A program made the translations under genes and the position numbers. The notes beneath the pieces were generated by a model. That model was not told the origin of the DNA, ran no database searches, and saw only the letters and a list, made by a program, of their open reading frames with translations. This document shows, piece after piece, positions 28,291-38,155 of a stretch of DNA of 64,000 nt. Position 1 is the stretch's first letter, and each line of letters begins with the position of its first letter. Source of the stretch: Chthoniobacteraceae bacterium (GTDB taxonomy: Bacteria; Verrucomicrobiota; Verrucomicrobiia; Chthoniobacterales; Chthoniobacteraceae); NCBI GenBank assembly GCA_028293625.1, contig JAQGOL010000025.1:124001-188000 (forward strand), read 5' to 3'.

Positions 28291-29043
28291 ATGCGCCGGT
28301 TCCTTCTCGCCGCGCTGATTGCGACCCCAGGATTTGCCCAGGAAAAAGCGCCGGCCGGCCCGCGGATCACCGCCATTGTGCCGCTTGAAGTGGTTCCCGG
28401 CACGGCCGTCACATTGAGGCTGCGCGGGCTTAAACTCGTCGACACGAGCGCCCTTGAGTTTCCCGATGCCGCAAGCCGTCCCATCGTGGAGATCAAAGAA
28501 AAGAAAAAAGCGGACCTGCCCAACGGGCTTGAAGCGAAGGATGCCGGCGATACACAGGTGGAAGTCCAGCTCACCGTGCCTGCCGATTGGCAACCGGGCA
28601 CCGTCAGCTTTCGGGTGATCACCGGCTCGGAAAGCACGCCTGTTTGCAAACTCCATATTGTCGAGGCCGCCGCGTTGGTTGAGGAGAAGGAACCCAACGG
28701 CAGCTTCCGGGAAGCGCAACCGATCGACTTTGGCAAAATCGTCCGTGGCGCGATCAAGGAAGACAAAGACGTCGATGTCTTCAAGTTCACCGGTCATGCA
28801 AAGACGCGGATCCGGGCCGGGATCGTCGCCGCGCAGCATGCCTCCCTGCTCGACTCGACATTAAATCTTTACGACGCGGCCGGTCATCTGCTCGCCACCA
28901 ACGACGATGGCGCCATCGGACGGGATTCCCTTCTCGAATTTTCCATCCCGGCGGAAGGGACCTATTTCCTGAGCGTCACCGATGCCAGCGACCGGGGCGG
29001 CCCATGGAGCGCGTATGAACTCAATTTAAAAGAACTTCCATGA
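28291..29043 (+). CDS. Secreted PPC-domain protein (pre-peptidase C-terminal type)
   Basis: About 250 aa with a signal peptide (RRFLLAALIATPGFAQ). The first half is a beta-rich, Ig/IPT-like domain (VVPGTAVTLRLRGLKL). The second half matches a PPC domain: EKEPNGSFREAQPIDFGKIV, DKDVDVFKFTGHA, LLATNDDGAIGRDSLLEF and GTYFLSVTD. Such domains normally bind surfaces or accompany secreted enzymes. A GTG at 28288 abuts the upstream stop, and the ATG at 28291 is the likelier start, with AGGAG about 15 bases before. Its stop overlaps the next gene's ATG in ATGA. It probably serves as an accessory subunit of the DUF1549/1553-DUF1501 set. Confidence 0.8.
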   Translation: MRRFLLAALIATPGFAQEKAPAGPRITAIVPLEVVPGTAVTLRLRGLKLVDTSALEFPDAASRPIVEIKEKKKADLPNGLEAKDAGDTQVEVQLTVPADWQPGTVSFRVITGSESTPVCKLHIVEAAALVEEKEPNGSFREAQPIDFGKIVRGAIKEDKDVDVFKFTGHAKTRIRAGIVAAQHASLLDSTLNLYDAAGHLLATNDDGAIGRDSLLEFSIPAEGTYFLSVTDASDRGGPWSAYELNLKELP

Positions 29044-30401
29044 GACGGACCTTCGTTTTCGCCGCCCTGCTGCCATTGATCTCTTTCGCGGAAGAGAAAC
29101 CTGTGAGTTTTTTCTCCGAGGTCGTGCCGATTCTTAAACAGAACTGCAATGGCTGCCACCGGCCGGGCAAGGCCAAGGGCGGCCTCGATCTGAGCAATTA
29201 CGACGCGGTCATCAAGGGCGGCAAACATGGCCTCCTCTTTCATCCCGGCGATTTGAATGAAAGCGAGCTCCTCGACCAGATCAGCGGCGAATCGCCCGAA
29301 ATGCCCAAGGACGCCGACCCGCTTTCCACGGAGGAACAGGCTATCATCCGCTGCTGGATTTCCCAGGGCGCCAAAAACGATACTCCGGCCGGCGCCGCTT
29401 TCCATACACTCGCCCAATCCCCCATTTACCACGCGCTCCCGGCCGTGACCGCACTCGCATGGTCGCCCGATGGCAGCACGCTCGCGGTGTCCGGTTTCCA
29501 TGAAGTCATCCTTTGGAACGCCGACGGCAGCGGCATCCTTGCCCGGCTTCAGGGAAACTCCACGCGTATTGAATCGCTCACTTTTTCGCCCGATGGAAAA
29601 TGGCTCGCCACGGCGGGCGGCGCCCCGTCCGAATACGGCGAAATCCAGATCTGGGATGTGGCAACCCGTCTGCTCATCCGCTCCATCAAGACCACGGCCG
29701 ACTCGGTTTTCGGCGTTTCCTTTTCGCCCGATGCCGCCTTGGTTGCGGTTGGCTGCGCCGATAAAACCGTGCGCGCCTTTTCTTTAACCGATGGAAAAGA
29801 AGTCATGAAGTGCGACAGCCACATTGACTGGGTTTACGCCACGACGTTCAGCCATGATGGAAAACGGATTGTCTCCGCGAGCCGCGATCGGGCCGTCAAA
29901 CTCATTGACGTTTCCACAGGCCATCTCATCGATGACGTCAACCAGGTCCGTGACGTAACGCTTAGTCTTGCCCGGCATCCGACTGAGGATCTCGTCGTGT
30001 TTGGCGATGAAAGAGGCGGCATTCGCATTCACCGCATGGAAGCGCGCGGAGGCCGTCTCGCGGAGGGCGACAACAAGGAAAACAGTTATCTGCGCGAATG
30101 CGACCGGATGCCCGGCGCGGTCCACGCCCTCGCATGGAGCCCCGATGGCACCCTCATCGCCGCCGGCGCGCTTACAGGCGAAACGCAGGTCTTTAAAGCG
30201 GCCGATGGCAAACGGCTGGCCGCCCCCAAAGTTAAACAAGGCGCCGTCTTTGCCCTTGCGTTTGATCCCGCCAGCAAACTCGTCGCCACGGCCGGGTACG
30301 ACGGCAAAGTACGGATTTTCATAGCGCAAACGGGCGAACCGGCCGGCGAATTCGATGCCGTCCCCCTTGCCCCGCCAACCGTGGCCGCGGTTGCCCGCTG
30401 A
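29040..30401 (+). CDS. Cytochrome c domain plus WD40 propeller protein
   Basis: 453 aa, exported (signal FVFAALLPLISFAEE). The N-terminal ~100 residues are a planctomycete-type cytochrome domain: PILKQNCNGCHRPGKAKGG with CxxCH, then a FHPGDLNESELL segment. The rest is a WD40 beta-propeller with recurring LAWSPDGSTLAVSG, LTFSPDGKWLATAG and VSFSPDAALVAVG blades. Translation starts at the ATG inside ATGA, overlapping the PPC gene by 4 bases, so it is tightly coupled. The gene ends the operon, and 21 bases separate it from the convergent CotH gene. It may present or transfer electrons within the complex; that is inference. Confidence 0.88.
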   Translation: MRRTFVFAALLPLISFAEEKPVSFFSEVVPILKQNCNGCHRPGKAKGGLDLSNYDAVIKGGKHGLLFHPGDLNESELLDQISGESPEMPKDADPLSTEEQAIIRCWISQGAKNDTPAGAAFHTLAQSPIYHALPAVTALAWSPDGSTLAVSGFHEVILWNADGSGILARLQGNSTRIESLTFSPDGKWLATAGGAPSEYGEIQIWDVATRLLIRSIKTTADSVFGVSFSPDAALVAVGCADKTVRAFSLTDGKEVMKCDSHIDWVYATTFSHDGKRIVSASRDRAVKLIDVSTGHLIDDVNQVRDVTLSLARHPTEDLVVFGDERGGIRIHRMEARGGRLAEGDNKENSYLRECDRMPGAVHALAWSPDGTLIAAGALTGETQVFKAADGKRLAAPKVKQGAVFALAFDPASKLVATAGYDGKVRIFIAQTGEPAGEFDAVPLAPPTVAAVAR

Positions 30402-30422
30402 AAAACTGCGGGCGTTTGCCGA

Positions 30423-33400
30423 TCAAGGCTGCCTCGGCGTGATCACGCGATAAAAGCGCGCCTTGCCGGCTAACTGCAAGTCGACGACCTCCACGTTGCG
30501 AGCCACGCCGGAAGGGACATCCGACAGCTTTTTCCAGGTGGGCTCACTTAATGCATCCTTCCACTGGACCGTATAGGTTTTCCCGATTTGTGCCGTGAAA
30601 TTGACCGCGAAGCCACCGCCCGCCGCCGCGGCCGCGCTCGATGCCAGCACACTCGAACCACTGCGAGGATCGGTGCCCGCGAGATATTCAAGGGCGTTGA
30701 TGCGGCCATCGTTATCGGGATCTTCAGCGGCGTCGTTGAAAAAGGGATTGAGCCCGTTCGCCTGTTCCCAGGCATCGGGCAGCCCATCCCCATCCGAGTC
30801 GAGGTAGTTTGACGCGTCAGGCGATGCTGTCGTGGTGAAGTTGATAAAAGCCGCCGTGCCATCCGGGTAACGGCCGCGCGAAACTCCGGATGTGCCGGGA
30901 CCAAAGTCAACGCCGTCAAGCAATGCCAGCGCGGACGAATAAAGCCGCAGCGATTCCCCTTCTTTCGCCAGCTGAAAATTCGTGGCGTTCGGCGCGTCGG
31001 CGATATTGCCGGTCGCGGAAAAAAGCACCGTGCCGAGTCCTGCCACAAAGCTGCGCGAGCGGATCGCCGTGTTGGTGCGGCCCGCGAGCGAAGGATCGTC
31101 GGTGAGGTAAATCCCGCTGAGATCCACTGGCAGTGACGCCGTATTGTAAAGCTCCACCCAGTCCCCGCTACCGGCCGGCACCGCCATCCATTCGTTGATC
31201 CGTAATCCGGCCGGGCTCGCAAAGGTTGCCACGCCCGAGTTGACGGCGCCCGGTGTCGGACTCGCGAGGAGCTGCCACTGCGCGCCGGCGTTGCCAAACG
31301 AAAGGTTTGCCGCCTGCGGACCGTAATCGATCGCGTCGACCTGCTGTTTCGCCGCGTTAAAGAGCCAGACTCCGCCGCCGCGGTCATTGAGCGCGGCACC
31401 CGTGTTTGTCGCGTCGGCCGGCCGTGATGCGTCACACCAGATGCGATGATATCCGCCTGCGGGCACGACCGATCCCGCGGGAAAAACCCAGCGCGTTGCG
31501 GCGATCGCATCGAGCGCAAGGCTCATGCCGCTCATGTCGAACGCGCCCGCGCCCGCGTTGAAAAACTCGATCCAGTCGGGCCAATTGCCGTTCGCATCAA
31601 ACACAACGCCTTCGTTGCGGGCCATCACTTCGTTTAGCAGCGGTCCGCCATAGCTGATCTGTACATTCTCCGCGTTCGGCGTCGGATTATTGATAAAGGT
31701 GGTTACGGCACCCGTGCCGTTCGGAAGCCGGCCAAATGACGCGCCCAGAGCTGCCGTCGTATAAGCAAACGAATTGATTGTGCGCGCACTTGGATCGAGC
31801 AACGTGATGGTGCCGTTGGAAACCGGAATGGTGAGGTCATTCGGCAGAATCGCCAGCTGATTTGAGGGCGCGATGAAACCGACGGAACGGATTTGTTGCA
31901 CCGAGCTGCCCGCCTGCAGATAGAGTCCATTCAGAGGAACCGGCAGCGATGTGTCGCGATTCATCAACTCGATGAAACGATACGGAAAACCCGCGGTTTG
32001 CGGATAAATCTCATTGATCGCAAGTTGCGAAACCGCCGCCACTGGCGATGCCGTGTTCACACTGCCGGGCGAAGGTTCCGTAAGCACCCACTCCGTGCCT
32101 GCACGGCCTATCGATTTATTAACAATCTGATTCCCATAGTGAACCGCATCGACGGTTATCCCTGTGGAATCATTCAGTGTGACTAAGCCGCCTTCGTCGA
32201 GTAGGCTCAGCCCGGCTTGAAATCCGCTTGGCATCGTGCCCGCCCAGACAACGAGATAACCGCCTGCCACAATGGTTGTGTTCGCTGGAAAAATACAGGC
32301 CCCGGTGAGGGAACCCTGCACGCGCACGCTCCAGCCGCCAAGGTCTACGTCAGTCGCGCCCGAGTTAAAGAGCTCCACGTAATCCGCCACGACGCCGCCA
32401 TTGTTTACCGCGCCTGAATTGCGCGAAAGCAGCTCGTTAAATCCCACGGCTGGCTGCACCAGCGGCTGGTTGGCGGCACCAGGCGTGCCGTTTGCCACCA
32501 TGCTCGCGCGCCAACTGGTGGCAAAGCTCGGGTTCGCGCTAAAATCAACCAACTCAAGCGAGCGCCCACCCCCATTCGCCGTTGCCGGCCACGGATCGGC
32601 GGGGCCATATCCAAATGACGTCACCACATTTCCTCCCGCATCCTTCAGCGCAATGGTTTCTCCATTGTTCGCGAGTTTGCCGTTGAAATATCCCGCCGGA
32701 GTGACTCCGGGGTAACGCGTGGCCCACAGACCGGGCGCCACATCGGAAGCAAGCACCAGCCGTGCTCCGGCCGCGAGCGTCGTGCCGCGAAGAAAGGTGA
32801 AGCTTACCCCTTCCAGCGTCATCAGCGAGAGATCGGCAGTGGTCGTCCCCGTGTTCTCGATTTCCAGGAACTCATACGAGTCGCCGCCGCCCGGGTTATA
32901 CATCACTTCGGTAAAGCGCAACGGAATGCCGGCCTCGCCGACCTGGAAAATGGCTTCGGTCAGGGCGCTCCAGAGCCCGCCAGCGTCGCGCAACCGCGCC
33001 TTCACCACTGCACTGCCATTCAGCGGGATGGCCGCCGCATAGAGCTGCGCGCCGGCGGCCATTCCGCCCGACCAATCAACCGCGCTCCCGCCACTTGATG
33101 CCGCGGTCCATGCCTGGCGCGGATCGATCCCATCCAGCGTGTAATAAATTGTCCCCGGCGACGTGCTTGTGATGGCCAATCCATACCCCGGCGCCACCTT
33201 GCCGCCGAACTGGCCAAAGCCCGGCGCAGCGAGCGTTGCAGGCGGATAAAGCTTGGCGCTCCGCAGCTGTGTCAGCGTGCTTGCGGTGCGGCCGGGAAAT
33301 TGGGAGGTCCGCTTGCGAGCTACCTCGGCCAGAAACTCGCCATTTCGCGTGTAAGGCGGCTCCTTAAGTTTGTCACCCCAGCGGGCTGATTCACCGACAA

Positions 33401-36400
33401 CGGCGCGATCAATCAGAGCCTCCACGCTGTTCCAACGATTCAATGCGTCACCCGGGGTAAGCGGGCCATTGTTAAAAAGATGCTTCTGGACGCGGTCGGC
33501 AAAACGCACGCGAAACTCCACATTTGCACTGTTGATCGGCACGGTGGGGGAACCGCGGAGCGCCGCATAAATCCGTGACGGCTTGTCGGCCTGATTCACA
33601 CCGGTCCTGTCGGCGTTCCCCGACTCAAGCGTGCGTTCGCCATCCCAGGCGAAAAACTTGTAGCCCGCGCCAGCCACGCGCCGGCGCGCCGAATACCAGT
33701 TGTGATCGTCCCAGTCCGAGTTGCCGCCGTAAAAATTGAGCAGCATATAATCGATGAGATTATCGACATCCAGATACTGCATGACGGCGTTCCAGTCGGC
33801 CTGATCGGTGATGTAGCGGGCATTTGCTCCCGTGCTGCAAAGGGTTTGCAAGGTTGTCCACGCCGTTTTTAAACCGTCCACCGCCTCGCTCGAATTGAGC
33901 GCGTCCCATTCGCTTTTATCCCCGCCAAAGTGGTCCGCCGCAAAAGGCGCGCTTGGCCGCTCGGTCGCGTTGTAGAGGCCCCAGTAGAGCCCGTTGATGT
34001 AGAGATGGAAGAACCTGCCGTAACCGCTTACCTGGCCCATCGCACGCTGCGTTTGCCGCATCCATTCGTCTTCTGTGAAGGTCGCGCGCGCCGCTTCACC
34101 CGTGCTCAACACGTACGAATTATTCATCCCGGACCGCAGTGTGAATGTGTCGAACTCCTGCACCGGCGAGCCTGGAAAAAGCGGGAACTTCAACTTCGAT
34201 TCGCCATAGTCGCCTTTAAAAAGCGGACGGAAACTGTGCTTTAAAATCGCCGGTGTGCGCCCGTAACCGCCCTGGACGCGCATCCCGCAATCCTGTTGAA
34301 ACCCGTCACTCCCATTTGGAAAAATCAGCTCCAGGGAAGCCGCGCGTTCCCACGCGATGCCGCTGCCACCCGGGTTGGAGTTGATCCCGTTCGGGCCGAA
34401 CATATCGTCCTGCTTCATCACGATCGACATCGACGGCACCGCGAGCAGGTCACTCTCAAAGGTGGCGTTGTAGAGCGCGTTGCCGGTCACATTTGGATCC
34501 ACCTCGTAGTCCGCGATCACCTGATTGCCGGCCGGGCCCCAGGTTGCCGGAAGCCCGGCCGGGGCGGTCGATTGGGTTCGGACCGAGGCCGGAAAAACAT
34601 AGCTGCTCGTTCGCACCCGCGATGAGATGTTCCCCGTTGTGAAGCCCGCCGCGCGGACGCAGGTCGTCGTGTTGACGGCAATCGGCCCGCTATAAAGAAG
34701 GCCGGTCGCCGCCGTTGGCGCGCTGCCATCGGTTGTATAGCGAATGGTCGCGCCGGCGCTCGGACAGGAAAGATAGAGCGAAAACGGGGCATTGAAGAAC
34801 CCGCGTTTCACGGTGAAATCGACCTCTTCCGTCACGCCCGAAATTGTGCTCGCCCCGTTTGCTGCGCCCGGCGTCGGTGCTGTGTAATAGCGCCAGACCG
34901 CCTGGGAATCGACTCCGTAACTTGTATCGTTGCGTTGATCGGGAAACGCTGGCGAAAAACCCGAGATGAGCGCGCGCGGCGACTGATTATTATAGAGCGC
35001 GAGGAACTCACCGCCCGGGCTGCTGAGTCCAAAATTCGCGTGCAGGTTGCCGGCCGTGCCGCGGCGATCTTTGCCCGAACAAAAGATCAACAAATACTGT
35101 CCGGCGCCGAGTGTGCGGGCCGGGAATATCCACTGATCGGGATTGTTCGCGTCGTCGGAAAGCGACCAGCCAGTCAGGTCGACGGCACTGGCCGTTGGAT
35201 TATGGAGCTCAATCCAGTCCTGCGCTTCGTTCTCCTCGTCCTTCAATCCGTTCTGGTTTCCTGACATAAACTCGTTGATCCGCACACCACCCGTCAGCGC
35301 CGCCGGATTCACGGTGTAACTCCAACTGCCTCCCGCAAAGCCATTGCCTGCCATGTCCGCGATCCCGTGCGCCGCCGCCCATTGCGCATTCACAATGCCG
35401 GCCGGTTGAGCAGGGAAAGTAAACACGTATTTACCCGCCAGCGGATTTGTCATGCCCGCCGCCTGAACGCCGTTTACGAGCAAATCGCCCGGATTCACCC
35501 CGGTCACCGCTTCCGAAAAAGTGACCTCGACCTGTGTCAGGCTTACGATTGTCGCGCCCGCGGGTGGATTCAGCTGGGCCACGGCCGGCGCTTGCGTGTC
35601 GAGCAGCATGTACGACCACGTGGCACTTGAAGCCGTGTGATCAAAGGCGTGCGAGGGTGTCGCCGAATCGCTAATCGCGTGCGCCGGATTAAAAGTAACG
35701 TTGACCGGTCCATTGGCAGTTGGCGCGGGAACAAAGATCCACGTCTTTCCCGAGCCGGTCACGCTTGCCGCCGCGCTTTGGCCAATAAAAAGGTCATCCG
35801 CCGACACGCCGCGCACCGCTTCGGAAAAAACGACCGTAATCTGGTCGAGCGATCCGACAGTGCTTCCCGGCACGGGTGCGATGCTCGCGATCACCGGCGT
35901 ATCAGCGTCCGCCGGGGTCGTGGCAAGGGTCATATCGAGCCCGAAATCGCTGCTGCCCATCGCCTGATTAAATCCCATCACGGCCAGCGTATTGGCGCCC
36001 GCAAGCAGATAAGTGCTCGGATCCGGCAACGGATAGGCGATCACTGGCGGCGGCTCTGCAACAGAAGCCGTGGCCACGCCGGAGAAGGGCGGACTCGTGG
36101 CGGTGACATTGTAGCGCGCGACCTCCACCCCGTTTATCCAGACTACAAAACCGTCGTCACATTTCGCGCTCAGGATCAAACCGCCAATGGCCGCCGGATC
36201 TGCCACGGTAAAGCTTTTGCGGAAAAAGACGCTCGAATGCACATTAAGCATCCCGGTGAGTTCCGTGCCGCCCGGCAGAATATCGCCATACCAGAACGGC
36301 ATGGCCCCGCTCGACCAGCCGCTTTCCACAAAGCTTCCCAGCCGCCACGCGCTGGTTGGATTGGAAGCCTCGGCCGTCCCTCGAAAGTAGCTCCACGTTG

Positions 36401-36488
36401 CGCCTGAAGGAACGAGGTTAGTCTGTGAAAATGAACCGGCGTTAAGCAAAAGCAACGCCGACAAGGAAACAAGCAATCGAAGAAACAT
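30423..36488 (-). CDS. Giant CotH-kinase/lamin-tail-domain secreted protein
   Basis: 2021 aa with a signal peptide (LLVSLSALLLLNAGSFSQ). Approximate order: an N-terminal beta domain (25-195); two BIG-type repeats (200-390; SIAPVPGSTVGSLDQITVVF); lamin-tail domain 1 (~400-550); a chitobiase-C-like domain (~570; GATIRYTTDGSAPTAATGLL); a CotH domain (~690-1100; MRVQGGYGRTPAILKHSF, NGLYWGLYNATERPS, FFAWDGERTLE); a second TTDG-like domain; and five more lamin-tail domains starting near 1196, 1353, 1493, 1616 and 1763, with INE-type starts. A calcium-binding TSP3-like stretch (DSDGDGLPDAWEQ) sits near 1903, ahead of a ~70-residue C-terminal beta domain ending FYRVITPRQP. There is no PEP-CTERM tail, so it may use another surface route. 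Possibly a protein kinase-like surface protein; substrate unknown. Confidence 0.87.
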   Translation of the reverse strand: MFLRLLVSLSALLLLNAGSFSQTNLVPSGATWSYFRGTAEASNPTSAWRLGSFVESGWSSGAMPFWYGDILPGGTELTGMLNVHSSVFFRKSFTVADPAAIGGLILSAKCDDGFVVWINGVEVARYNVTATSPPFSGVATASVAEPPPVIAYPLPDPSTYLLAGANTLAVMGFNQAMGSSDFGLDMTLATTPADADTPVIASIAPVPGSTVGSLDQITVVFSEAVRGVSADDLFIGQSAAASVTGSGKTWIFVPAPTANGPVNVTFNPAHAISDSATPSHAFDHTASSATWSYMLLDTQAPAVAQLNPPAGATIVSLTQVEVTFSEAVTGVNPGDLLVNGVQAAGMTNPLAGKYVFTFPAQPAGIVNAQWAAAHGIADMAGNGFAGGSWSYTVNPAALTGGVRINEFMSGNQNGLKDEENEAQDWIELHNPTASAVDLTGWSLSDDANNPDQWIFPARTLGAGQYLLIFCSGKDRRGTAGNLHANFGLSSPGGEFLALYNNQSPRALISGFSPAFPDQRNDTSYGVDSQAVWRYYTAPTPGAANGASTISGVTEEVDFTVKRGFFNAPFSLYLSCPSAGATIRYTTDGSAPTAATGLLYSGPIAVNTTTCVRAAGFTTGNISSRVRTSSYVFPASVRTQSTAPAGLPATWGPAGNQVIADYEVDPNVTGNALYNATFESDLLAVPSMSIVMKQDDMFGPNGINSNPGGSGIAWERAASLELIFPNGSDGFQQDCGMRVQGGYGRTPAILKHSFRPLFKGDYGESKLKFPLFPGSPVQEFDTFTLRSGMNNSYVLSTGEAARATFTEDEWMRQTQRAMGQVSGYGRFFHLYINGLYWGLYNATERPSAPFAADHFGGDKSEWDALNSSEAVDGLKTAWTTLQTLCSTGANARYITDQADWNAVMQYLDVDNLIDYMLLNFYGGNSDWDDHNWYSARRRVAGAGYKFFAWDGERTLESGNADRTGVNQADKPSRIYAALRGSPTVPINSANVEFRVRFADRVQKHLFNNGPLTPGDALNRWNSVEALIDRAVVGESARWGDKLKEPPYTRNGEFLAEVARKRTSQFPGRTASTLTQLRSAKLYPPATLAAPGFGQFGGKVAPGYGLAITSTSPGTIYYTLDGIDPRQAWTAASSGGSAVDWSGGMAAGAQLYAAAIPLNGSAVVKARLRDAGGLWSALTEAIFQVGEAGIPLRFTEVMYNPGGGDSYEFLEIENTGTTTADLSLMTLEGVSFTFLRGTTLAAGARLVLASDVAPGLWATRYPGVTPAGYFNGKLANNGETIALKDAGGNVVTSFGYGPADPWPATANGGGRSLELVDFSANPSFATSWRASMVANGTPGAANQPLVQPAVGFNELLSRNSGAVNNGGVVADYVELFNSGATDVDLGGWSVRVQGSLTGACIFPANTTIVAGGYLVVWAGTMPSGFQAGLSLLDEGGLVTLNDSTGITVDAVHYGNQIVNKSIGRAGTEWVLTEPSPGSVNTASPVAAVSQLAINEIYPQTAGFPYRFIELMNRDTSLPVPLNGLYLQAGSSVQQIRSVGFIAPSNQLAILPNDLTIPVSNGTITLLDPSARTINSFAYTTAALGASFGRLPNGTGAVTTFINNPTPNAENVQISYGGPLLNEVMARNEGVVFDANGNWPDWIEFFNAGAGAFDMSGMSLALDAIAATRWVFPAGSVVPAGGYHRIWCDASRPADATNTGAALNDRGGGVWLFNAAKQQVDAIDYGPQAANLSFGNAGAQWQLLASPTPGAVNSGVATFASPAGLRINEWMAVPAGSGDWVELYNTASLPVDLSGIYLTDDPSLAGRTNTAIRSRSFVAGLGTVLFSATGNIADAPNATNFQLAKEGESLRLYSSALALLDGVDFGPGTSGVSRGRYPDGTAAFINFTTTASPDASNYLDSDGDGLPDAWEQANGLNPFFNDAAEDPDNDGRINALEYLAGTDPRSGSSVLASSAAAAAGGGFAVNFTAQIGKTYTVQWKDALSEPTWKKLSDVPSGVARNVEVVDLQLAGKARFYRVITPRQP

Positions 36489-36658
36489 AGCGGGGGGAGC
36501 TGTGGTGTTCGTATGTGACGAACAGGTCTCGTTATAGACCTATCTGGCCCCACCTCAAGTCCATGTGAAAAACAGGTTCTCAACCAAGTGCATCCGGGCG
36601 ACTCCCAAAACCTCGATCAATCGACAACTCCCCTCAGCTGCGGCATCGGTCGCCGCTT

Positions 36659-38092
36659 TTATTGGCCGGAGGTTTTCCGGCCCGGCGCGGGAAAGTTCCT
36701 GGAGGCGTCATCCAGCACCAGCACCCAGTCGAGCGCTTCGCCGGGAGCCGGGTGGATGAACTCGTGTTCGCCGGTATTAGGAAACTCACCAATTTGTTTT
36801 GACTGGCCCGTGCGCGGATCAAACCACCAGGCGGTTATTTTTGTGCCCGAAATCCTGTCCATGCGCACCTTGAAAGGCCGCCCCACCGGCGCGTAGATCA
36901 TGGCATAGCTGCCTGAAGTATCCCGTGTTGCCGCGAAATGCCTCGTACCCGCTCCCGGCATTGCGGTCGGGATCTTTGTTTCCACAATCAATGAATCGTC
37001 CGGCACGCGACTCAGGTAAGGCCGCGACTCCAAAAGATGAACGGCATGCTGCATTTGTGCTGCGCCAGGCTGATTGATTGCCTCTGTCCACGGCATCAGC
37101 GGATTGTTAATGGGACCCCGCCCCGGCTGCCACATCTGCCACACGGCATGGTTTCCATAAGTATGCCCTGCAGCGCCACCAAAGAGATCCCAGTAAAGCG
37201 GTCTGCGCACATCGGCGGCAATCGAGTGCCCGAATTGTTTGGCGTTAAAAGAAACCGGGTGATCCTCGTAAAGCGGTTCCCCATCAATCACCGGCTTTGT
37301 CGGCGTGCGCTCATAATCGACACGGGTCTGATCGTAATGGCCGGTAAATTCCGCGCTGTGCCCGTTCTGGCGCATGTTAAAATCAAGCCATTCCTCGTTG
37401 TGAAACCACTGTGCCGAGCCCGCGCCGCCCGGCGGATGCAGCGTGATGAGATGAGTGCCGCCATCGCCCTTGCGCAAGCCGCGCGCCATTGCGCGGATGA
37501 TCTCCTTTTGCTCGTCATCCTCCAATCCGCGATCCCCGCCAACTATCCATATGATCCCTTTGTCCTTGTAGCGTTGGCCGAGCCATTCCCCATAGGTTGC
37601 GGCATTCTCGCGGGTAAAGAGCGGTTTGCCCTCCTTTATTTTGTCGTGCCAGTAACGTCCCCAGGTTGGAAGAAAGCCGACCGTGATGCCGAGTGAGTTT
37701 GCTTTATCAACAATAAAATCGACATGATCCCAGTAGTCATTGGCCGGCCCGTCCGTTACCGCGGGCCTCCCCGGATCAAGATCGTTCAGAGGAAGATGGC
37801 CATACGCATTCGGATCCGCATGTCCATCAAGCTCCGCAATCGCCACTGCCTGGACTACATTAAATCCGAGTTTCGCGCGGTTCTCAAGGTATTGCGTCGC
37901 CTCTTCACAGGTGAGCCGGTGGAACAACTCCCAGGCTGTGTCGCCAAGATAGAAAAACGGGGAGCCATCCGCCCTTACCAAAAAGCGATGGTTGTCGCTT
38001 ACTTTCAATCGCGGCGTGGAAGCCGGGATTGATTGTGCAAATCCGCTGCACACGGCGGCTGCTGAAAGCAGTGAGAAGAGTAGGAGTTTCAT
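36659..38092 (-). CDS. DUF4038-type glycoside hydrolase, GH140-like putative apiosidase
   Basis: 477 aa with a clear signal peptide ([18 protein letters not shown]). DUF4038 TIM-barrel signatures: [20 protein letters not shown] at the start, [30 protein letters not shown], then [10 protein letters not shown] and [20 protein letters not shown] with acidic residues suited to catalysis. The final ~90 residues form the small C-terminal beta domain usual in the family ([23 protein letters not shown]). Characterised GH140 relatives release D-apiose from rhamnogalacturonan-II side chains; substrate specificity here is by analogy. It follows a D-apionate-lactonase-like gene by 63 bases, and that pairing strengthens the apiose reading. 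Confidence 0.8.
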   Translation of the reverse strand: MKLLLFSLLSAAAVCSGFAQSIPASTPRLKVSDNHRFLVRADGSPFFYLGDTAWELFHRLTCEEATQYLENRAKLGFNVVQAVAIAELDGHADPNAYGHLPLNDLDPGRPAVTDGPANDYWDHVDFIVDKANSLGITVGFLPTWGRYWHDKIKEGKPLFTRENAATYGEWLGQRYKDKGIIWIVGGDRGLEDDEQKEIIRAMARGLRKGDGGTHLITLHPPGGAGSAQWFHNEEWLDFNMRQNGHSAEFTGHYDQTRVDYERTPTKPVIDGEPLYEDHPVSFNAKQFGHSIAADVRRPLYWDLFGGAAGHTYGNHAVWQMWQPGRGPINNPLMPWTEAINQPGAAQMQHAVHLLESRPYLSRVPDDSLIVETKIPTAMPGAGTRHFAATRDTSGSYAMIYAPVGRPFKVRMDRISGTKITAWWFDPRTGQSKQIGEFPNTGEHEFIHPAPGEALDWVLVLDDASRNFPAPGRKTSGQ

Positions 38093-38155
38093 GAAGTGTT
38101 AAGCAGCAAGCCTTAATACGTGGAATTGTTAGCTTGTCCGATGCAGAAAAGATGT

